A model generated the notes under the pieces. The model was given only the letters and a program-made list of their open reading frames with translations, was not told the origin of the DNA and ran no database searches. A stretch of DNA of 64,000 bases. It comes from Capitulum mitella (taxonomy: Eukaryota > Arthropoda > Thecostraca > Pollicipedomorpha > Pollicipedidae). Both the position numbers and the translations under genes were made by a program. The number at the start of each line of letters is the position of its first letter. Position 1 is the stretch's first letter. Of this stretch, positions 51,201 to 60,200 are shown one piece after another. The stretch lies in the NCBI GenBank assembly GCA_030062745.1, contig CP099848.1, positions 4,970,685 through 5,034,684 on the forward strand, read 5' to 3'.

Positions 51201-54200
51201 CATCTGCCATGCGGTCCCTGAGGAGGTGTCTTACTGCTCAGAGGCCATAGACATGATGACTGACCTCCATAGTGAAGAAATTCAACCTGCCGTGGTGAAT
51301 TTACCGCCAGAAGAGGTCGTCAGCGATGACAACGAGGCTGATGACAATCTTTGCTAAACCGGCACTGGTTGCTGACGTGCATGTTACCGTGGAAAATCGT
51401 GTGGCCGAAGAACAGTGTGGCGAACAAGAAAACGTAGACAAAAAGGCAACGCTGCGCCGGAAATCTGCCGGGCCGACGCACTCGTCCTTGAGCAAGATGT
51501 CTGAAATCGCCCCGACAGACCGTCAGAGGGATCTCTTAGCGAGTGGGCGCCTATACCCCGGTGCTGCCTTTTGAGGAGCTCTTTGACGCTGATGGCTTGG
51601 AGCACATCCGGCGTAAAACAGTGAGATGCAAACCCGACATCAGGAGCGACGCGCTCTTCTTTCTTGATGGCCGTAAGTTTAATAAGTCTTCGCATATTTT
51701 AGGCGTATGCGACATTGGCAAACCAGAGAATGTATTGGTAAGAAGATGGGGACCTGCGTAGCAACAGCAATTGTCAGTCATGCTCCGGCCCAAAATCAGT
51801 ATATGAAGTTGAATTCGTACCTGCATATCCAAGACAACAGCAATGGTCAGCCGTAAGGCAAAGGCCTCAGTTTCAAGGCTCGCCCGCCCGTCGAGGTGTT
51901 GAACGAGCCATTTGGGAACTTTGGCATCTGTTAGGAAGATGTCGCCGTAGCCCGAACTGTAAAGAATGGTCCGGTGCCACGAGGATCACGGAGTGAAACG
52001 GTTTATCCAGGGAAGCCAATCCGGTTCGGGTACTAGACGTGGGTGATGTATGGAAACGACGGATGCTGTTATCGGCTCGGTCTGTACTGCGGAAGAGAAA
52101 TTCGTCCAGAGCTGCAGGTTCGTCCGCTTGGTAGCAGGATGGTCCTGGTCTTATCCGGAAATTCTGTCGGACCAGGAGTGTTCAAAACAGCTCGTCTGTC
52201 ACCGCCGTCAGGTCTTGTTCGCCAGAGCATGCGGTACGACAGCTCGAAACACTTCCTCTGGTTGAGGGAGGTAAGGCGCCAATGCAGACTCAAGGCCTGC
52301 ACGCTGAGTGTCCAATCAGCCTCCATCTCGAACGGGAGGTTGTCCATGTCTTATTTGAAATATCCCACGAATTAATGTGAATTTCCAGGCGAAGCAATGA
52401 CCTGCTGTGCCATGCCGGGCGGTTTATGCCCTTTGTTGTCGGCTCCCGCAGACTTCAGTGTTTCAACGTTCTGGGTCGCCGAAGCTTTCGGATTTTTCCA
52501 TTTACTTTGTTACGTCAGGGGTGTCGTCTGGTTGCTGTCCGTTTGTAACAACCAGATCGAATGGAGAAAAGAGATGTACAGGAGAAGGGAAAATACGGCG
52601 TGGTTTGGGGTAAATTTGCTCCCATTCCATTGTTCTTTGCGGCCCCCCAACTGTGGTGACATTCCATCTGGCGATGTATTTGTAATAATTGCACTGAACT
52701 ATGTTTGTTGTGTCTAGATCTTAAAACGTGTTTGTAATCACGTCAGCTCGTCGGATATGTGACATTCTGCGCAGGGGGCACTTTGAGGCCGCTGTACGTA
52801 TAACTGTGACCGAAGTATATCCAAATCATGCTATATGTACATGTAACGTTATTTTGGATGTCCATTGCCGGATGAAAACCCAAATAATGACCTGAGTTTC
52901 TAGCCCAATTTTCCAGCAGCTCGTCCCCTCGTGCCGAAGCAGCTCGGATCCGGTGCCGTTCGTTATCTAGAATCGCCCATCGGGCCGTTACGACTCCTAG
53001 TCCCCGGGCTATATATCACAATCGCCGCAGATTTGGCAAATGCCCGGGCCGAAATCCGACGTCACTCACTCCGAACGGCCCGGCTTCGGGGGTGCTCTAC
53101 CGCTGGCCAGCGACTGGACCCTGTGCCGTCCCCAGATTCCGCAGGCTGTTTCTGCCCCCCCCCCGCCCCCCGCCACTGCGGCGACCGTCCGCCAACCGGA
53201 CCCTGCTCCGTCCCCAGACCCCTCGGGCTATATTAACCCCCATGCCGTGGCCAGCCACCGGCGGCCACGTGGCCACTCCGGTCCCCAGACCTGAGGGCAA
53301 TTTCATCCCCCCGCGCCTTCGGCGACCGGCCGACGGCGGTCGGGGTCACGTGGTCAGGTCGGCGGGGATAACGGTGATTGGCCGGTCGCTAGCTGCTGCG
53401 ACTGACGGGACTTCGGTATCCGGGCCTTCGCCGCTCTTTCTGGCGCTGACCCGACGTCCCATGGAACATCCTTCTCATGAATGGCTTCCTCTTGCTACCA
53501 AGGGGTTAGCCGGTCGATGTCCGTCAGCTGGAAAAATCCTTTTGCGGATGGGAGGAAATGGTTTTGTTGAACAGAATGTTGAAGCAGCACATGGGCGCAT
53601 CACCTAAAATTTGGGTTTACTTAATATCTTTTAGCGCTAAGATAAGAAGGGAGAAAGCAAACGTGTGAAATTTACTCGATAAAGTTGAAGCATATGTTAT
53701 ATGTAATGCAAATTTTCTGAACTGGATGAGATGGTTTTACCGAATAAAATGTTGACAGAGGGAATGACTCAATGAATGTTTTTTCCTGTTCGTTTCCCTG
53801 TGCTTTAACTTTTTCCTTGACCATTTGCTTACGTGCTGGGGTCCCAGCCCCAGTCGGACTGTCAGAGTAAAGCATTTGATGCACAGAATAATCATGTATT
53901 TTAGGGCACCGTGGCTGTTGAACTGAAAGGTATCGTGTCAGCGAACGTGGTATATAAAACCCACACACCGAGACTAGACCAGCATCGGTAAAGATTAACA
54001 CACTAGCTAAATAGCTTTTTACATTGCTATGCGCAAAGAACAGTGTCCGTTAGGCGACAGTTTCTTCCGTCCCGGCCAATCCCAGGATGAAAACGCTATA
54101 AGCACTCTCACATAGTCGAGTTGACACGGTGAGTTCACGCAGAACCAGACGATGGGCTGCCGTTAAATCACAAGACGTAGTCTCAAAACGGAGTCAAGAC

Positions 54201-57200
54201 AGAGTCGACTCGAAGGACAGAGAAATATCATTGCTGCCATATCACAGACAGTCATTCCATCCTGACTAATTCGAGACGGAATGCTGTCGACGTATCCTTA
54301 CATGGCTCAGCTGAAGAGCAGTGATGTCCCCCGTTCAAAACGTCGCTGCAGCGAAGAAACACGAGAAGACGAGCTGAGTCCCGAGTGAGTGCCTGAGTCT
54401 GAGTCCTACGACCTGGCGGGGAAGTTTTATACCACTCCCACGGAACCAAACTGAGGTCTGGCCTAGTCCAGGCGGCTACGCATTCACCGCCTCGGCCGCC
54501 TACTGCGTGTGGCTGAAAGTACCGCTACGCACAACGGTCTGCTGGTCGACGGCGGCGCGCGGCGACTGAGTTTGTACAGATCAGCCCGCAGAGCCGCGCT
54601 CGGAAACATCCAGTCATCGAGGATTGCAGTAGGTGGTCATGTGGCTAGCTGAACGGTCGCGTCGCTAGCCGTCGATTGTGCTGTTGCGTGACGCTCTGGT
54701 CGCACCTGCAACGGTTCGATTGCACAACGCGATTGTATCGGGTTGGCCCGATCGCACGCCCCGTTTTGTAGTTGCTGTTGTGGCATGGCGGCTGTGGTGC
54801 CGAGCTGCCGTTCTGCTGAGCTGTCTTCTTAAGACGGTGTAATGTGGCGTGAATTCGCCTCTCCTGTTCGATGATGACACCTTGTCCCGACTTCTAAGAT
54901 TCAAGTGACTTTCCAGCGCACGTCGGTCGGCAGTTCCATGGCGCCGGGGGCGCCGCGCACGGTGCACGGCGCATCGTGCCGTGCACGAAGGTGCATGGCT
55001 CGCTGGACCTCTCACTGCCAGCGCTACGGCAGGGGTCATGGCCCAGGTGCTCCGTGAGGTGATCCTGGGCCAAGGTCTCGACTCCGGAGACGGTGTACCG
55101 CGGTTACCCGTACCCGCGCGGCGAGCTCATCCTCGGCGGCCTGGACGAAAACGGCGGCGCGCACCTCATTACGACTGTGGAACGCGCCATCCGTCGCCGG
55201 CCCTCGTCCACGTAGCCGACTCGCTGGGAACGCGTGCCGAGCGGATTCGACGGGACGTCGGGCGCTGTCGCTCTGCATGGCGGCTGGTGGACCGCCGCCG
55301 TCGAGAGGATAAATTTGTCCCACATGAGCGCATCAACCAAATGCTGGGTGTTGTGCTCATGTGCCAAAGGAAGGAATGAGCACATTATCACCCAAGTCCG
55401 TGGGAAGCTTTTGTCGCTGATAAGAAGAGAGAAGAAATATGCATGAATCCTATGAGTGTTGGCGTGGTCGTGGCAAATGCCTTCATTTCTACCTATGACA
55501 TGTTATGTCAAAGGTATCTAATGACACTAAAACACGTATTCGAAACCTTAGATGTCACAAAATGTTTTTATTGAACATGTATCTGGAAGATGGTCGCTTA
55601 ACGCTAGCGTTAGTCACGTCACTCCTACCTCGGATGAACTGCAATTGCAAATAACGCTGCACTTGTTTGCCTTACTTATCACGTGATGTCTGCTGTCTAA
55701 AATCATCATTATATGTTGATGCCCCCTAGAAATAACATGGAAACTTTCTGTTTTCCATTTTCACTGCAATGTTCCGTTGAGGAAAGATGCCGCGTCATAT
55801 CCCATCATGGCTGACATGAGACGTTGCTAAGAGCTACTTCCAGTCTATGCTCTGAGAGATAAACAAAACGTTTAGATAAAGCTGTTGTGTTATTCAGCGG
55901 AGGTTCTCTGCGCCGTGCAGATGTTTAAGCGGGCTGTTAAGATGCAGTGACTGACAACACCGCCCTAGTAGGAAAGGTGTTCATCACAATGGCCAGCAAA
56001 AAGCTTGTCATTCATGCCTCTCCGCCTTTGAATGCCGAGGCATTCAAGTTATCTCTGATATGGCACTTCTGTCTTTACCATTAGAGGCTTTCGTTTGTTT
56101 TTTTTTTGTTTTCTGTGTTGCGTAACTGCAGCAGCAATGATAAATTGCGCAAGTCGCACCGCAAACCCCTAGACAGAGATAAACATATCCTATGTACTGA
56201 ACCATTCATCTCCGCGTAGGAGTGTGGCCAAAAACCATATTATGTGTAGGGGGTTATGCCCGATGGTTGGCGATCCCGGGGGGAGGTTGAAGGGTCCAGG
56301 ACACTCCATCCCAATATTCAGGGATTTTAACATTAGGCCTGTGACAATGCCTGGAAAGAACTGATCTGCAATGTTACATGGACCCCCCCCCCCAATTAAT
56401 TTTCGGAAATCTGTAGCCATGTTGTGCCCAAAAACCTTTATATGGTATTGGCGCCATTAAATGGTGGAATACTTACCATGTTTGCTGTTGTATTTTTTAA
56501 AAAGCATTGTCACAAGAAAATCGCATAAATATGTATTTGGTGAGTTTTCTTGGGGGTTGTGCTGTTAACAGATATGCGTAGTTAACAAATGTACCTTGTT
56601 TCGCAAATACGCCCCGAAATACATTTTTCCTGTTTGAAATGTCATCCCGAAAGTCTGCAGTTTAGGAAGGTCAATGGTTTTACCCAATATTAAAGGGATG
56701 AGTTTAACTCTTGTCAACATAACCTCCGAACCCACATTCACCGGGCCGGTATTCATCAGAACCAAGATCTCGAAAATGGTGAGTGCTACAGCAAACGTAT
56801 AAATGCCATTGGAAACGTCCTTGGAGAGACACATTAGTTTTGCGCAGTTAGGTCAATAATAAAGTCGCAAGGGTTCACATTTGGCCAAATTACATGTAAC
56901 TACTTCCCTTCAAAAATCTTTGATAATCATCGACGAAAGTGAAAAGGCGGAAACGTTGCCTCGCCTGATATGTATATTGATGCACGAATCAGGTAAAAAG
57001 TCTCATAATGAATAGGCGGAAGGTCTGTTTAGTGTGAGTTTTTTGCGTGACGAGAATGTTAACATTTTTATCACACGTTGCGCGAGGGCGGACATTTTTG
57101 TTGAACATTCCCTTTTGACCCAGCCAGGCAATTTCTGGGCAGCTACTATGACGGTTTCTAACAATACTGCAGCCGGTAGTCAGGGTCAATAGGAAGTATA

Positions 57201-60200
57201 CCAGATACAAATCATTGCGCTTCAGCGAAGATTTGGAGTCAAAATAGACATTCCATGCATTTCTTCTCTGTTGCCTGTTACATCGCTCAGACAGCAGGGG
57301 GAAACACTGATTCTCGCCCGTCATGACCGCTTCCTTGTCATGCTGGCAGAAATGGAACGTGCACCTTCCTGCAAACGGAGGATGCCAAGTCCAACAAGTT
57401 GCACACTGACATGGGAGGCATCTTGCCACTGATTTCCTACGCTTGCCCTGGACAGCGTTTGTGACTGCAGCCCACCACAAAATTTGGCGTCTCCAGCGTC
57501 AACGGTTTCCAAGCAAAGGCCGTAATGGCAACGGGTGCACAAGAGCACGTGGGTCCCGAGCGCACCTGTCTGAAGCTACTGAAAATTACACAGGCTTTCA
57601 AAAATTTACTCAAGGCTGAAAAGATATGTGTTAAAATGCATCCCACGTTTCGCGTTTCTACGTCTCTCAGTGTTGTGGCCATCTTTGAAAGCGGAGAAAG
57701 TTGTTAGTAGCCACTGCTCCAGCGAAGATGAAGAAGAAAATCAATGCAACGTAAGTCATTAATAAATTCAACGTGGCCGCAATAAATACATGTCATATTT
57801 CGAGAGCTCATAGAATCCAAAGCGCCACATGCCCCCCCCCCCCGCCACAGCCACTGGTTTCGTCTCTCTCATCCCTCCTCCCCCGTCGTACCCCACGTGC
57901 CGCCCAAGACCTGGCTGACCCCGCCAGAGGGAGCGGCCGCCGATATGAACCAATCAGTGCCGGGCCATCTGCGGCGGCGGCGGAGCGCGCGCCACCCGGC
58001 ACCCTTTCATTTCCGTCCGGAGCGCGTGAGCCATCGGGAAACATTCAGATGCTAATGCAGCCAGATCGGCGGCGATTTCCATTCAGTCTCGGCGCCGAAG
58101 CCGATTCACGGTGCAGCGCTGGTCGTCTGTTCTGCCGGTCGGATGGTGCACGTGCGCCTGGGACCGGCGGGTCAGGCCGCCGTCGCGCCGACCGCTGGAT
58201 TCCGTAGGGACGATCTGGCAACCAGGTCACGGCGGGCGCCAGCTGACAGAACTGGGAGTAGGCCGAACGCTTTACGGCGGGCGACGCATTACCTCCGTGA
58301 AGGTTGCCACGAAGCATGTTTGCAGAGTAATGTGGTCTGTCGCAGGATGACTGAACGGCTCACGACGCCAGCCGCTTCGTGGTTTCGAAATCGCCGGGTT
58401 TTGAGAAGTCTCGAGTCGGCGAGAGCTGCGGCTCTCGCCGCAGGAGGGCTGCGAGAGCCGACACCGCGACCTCATCGCCCCAGGCCCATTTCCCAGCTCC
58501 TCCCAATCAGTCACGCGTCATGCGCTCTCGACGATGAGAGCGGGCCCGCAGTAAAGCGGCCCGGGACTGACTGGAACAACATTGAAGCCCCCATCGTCCG
58601 ATCGGCAGGCGGTCATGGGCCGCTCCGTCTGCCGCCGCACGTAAGGACTCCCTGGTTCCCCTGTTCCGCCGTGTACTGCTCGTGCGGCGGCTGTGACCTT
58701 TCGCTGAAGGTCAGAGGGCGGCGAACTGTCGGGACTTTGTACAACATGAGTCGCGGGCCGTCTCTAATCTGTTCAACTCATAACCTGGGCGACGAGGAAC
58801 AGGGCAGCTCTAAATCGTTTTATCCCCGAAATGGCAAGGGCAACCAAATAAATGCCATCGATGCATGAAGCAGAGCCGACGCCTCGCATCCAGATCAACG
58901 GGGTGACCGAAAGTTTAGTGCCCTTCCATGGGCGGGTAGCTCATCCCTGCTGCTCTTTCTTTGCCTCCTCCCCCCCCCCTCCCTCTCCCTGGCGCGGATC
59001 TGAACATTGGGTATATACACGTATTTCATGTGCGTGTACTTGTGTTGAAATATAAAGACAAATGCCGGAACCTTTAAAGGCCAGAAGGAAATGGTCCTTT
59101 GGCGCTTGTTTCAATCCAAACCAGTGGAGCTGTGTCTTCAGAAATACCTACGATGTCCTTGAGAAGTAGGTTAAAGGAATGTGTACGTATTTTTCAGTCT
59201 TTTCCTTAATTAAATTTGCGTTGTGTGTATTGCGTCCTAGAAATACACAAAGTCAGATCAATTGATTTATTACTTACATGATGTCTCAAGATTTTGAATG
59301 CGCAAAATTTCAAGGCGACTCCTTCCGGTGACTAAACAAGTTGGCCCCGATCCTCATGGGCCATTAGCAGAAAACGCGTTGAGATTGAGCGTCGGTGGGG
59401 TTGTCGGAACACTTATCACCTAACGGATGCATGCTTGTTGGCAGTTCTCCGAGTCAACAGGTGCTGAAGGCGTCAATAGTAGCGTTTTTTTCTGATCAAC
59501 CGAATCTGTTCCTGAAACATCAAGCAAGGAGGAACGCTTCCTTGAAGTGTTTATGTACCACCAGCGGCCACGAGCCCATAACTTTCTGGTGTGGCAATAA
59601 CGCGGTTTTCTGAGAGACCACAGGGGAAATAACCCAGCTTCGTCTCCATGTTCCGAAATACTCCCATTGGTATTCATTGACTTTTAACTAAACATCCCCA
59701 AATCGTAGAGAATGTGTCCGTATTATCCAATATTTTCGCAAAAGAAATTTCCTTTGTGCTGGTGTGCCCCGGAAACAGTCATCGATTCAGTCCCAGTTTA
59801 CTCTGTTTACAGCCTTGTTTCGGCGTGAAGTATTGCGGAACAGGAAGTGCCTTGAGCCAGGTCGCGTTATCTGACCCGAGCGGCCGCTGTCCGTGCGCCG
59901 CAGACTCGCTACCCGGCGCGGACGGTGTCCTGGAGCCGCGACGGCGTGCCGCTGACACCGGACCCGGACGGCGGCCTCTCTGTGAACACACGGCAGGGCG
60001 AGCAGAATACCACCTCAGAGCTGACCCTGACGGAGGTCAGCGCGGACAACTCCGGCGTCTACGAGTGCCGCGCGAAGGGCGCCGCGCCCGACCAGGTCAA
60101 ACTGTTCGTGGATAACGGTGAGTCACGGCGTCGGCGGAGCCGTTGACCTGAGATGTCAGTCCTGGAAAAGTTTGTCATCACGGCGGTCGTCAGTCACCTC

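Noticed and set aside
56989-57480. 163-codon minus-strand frame with several Cys and His
   Set aside because: One frame of this length is expected by chance in a 64-kb window, and no motif spacing matches a known zinc finger or transposase.
58143-58868. 241-codon plus-strand frame
   Set aside because: No recognisable domain, GC-driven composition and an overlapping minus frame. Treated as non-coding.
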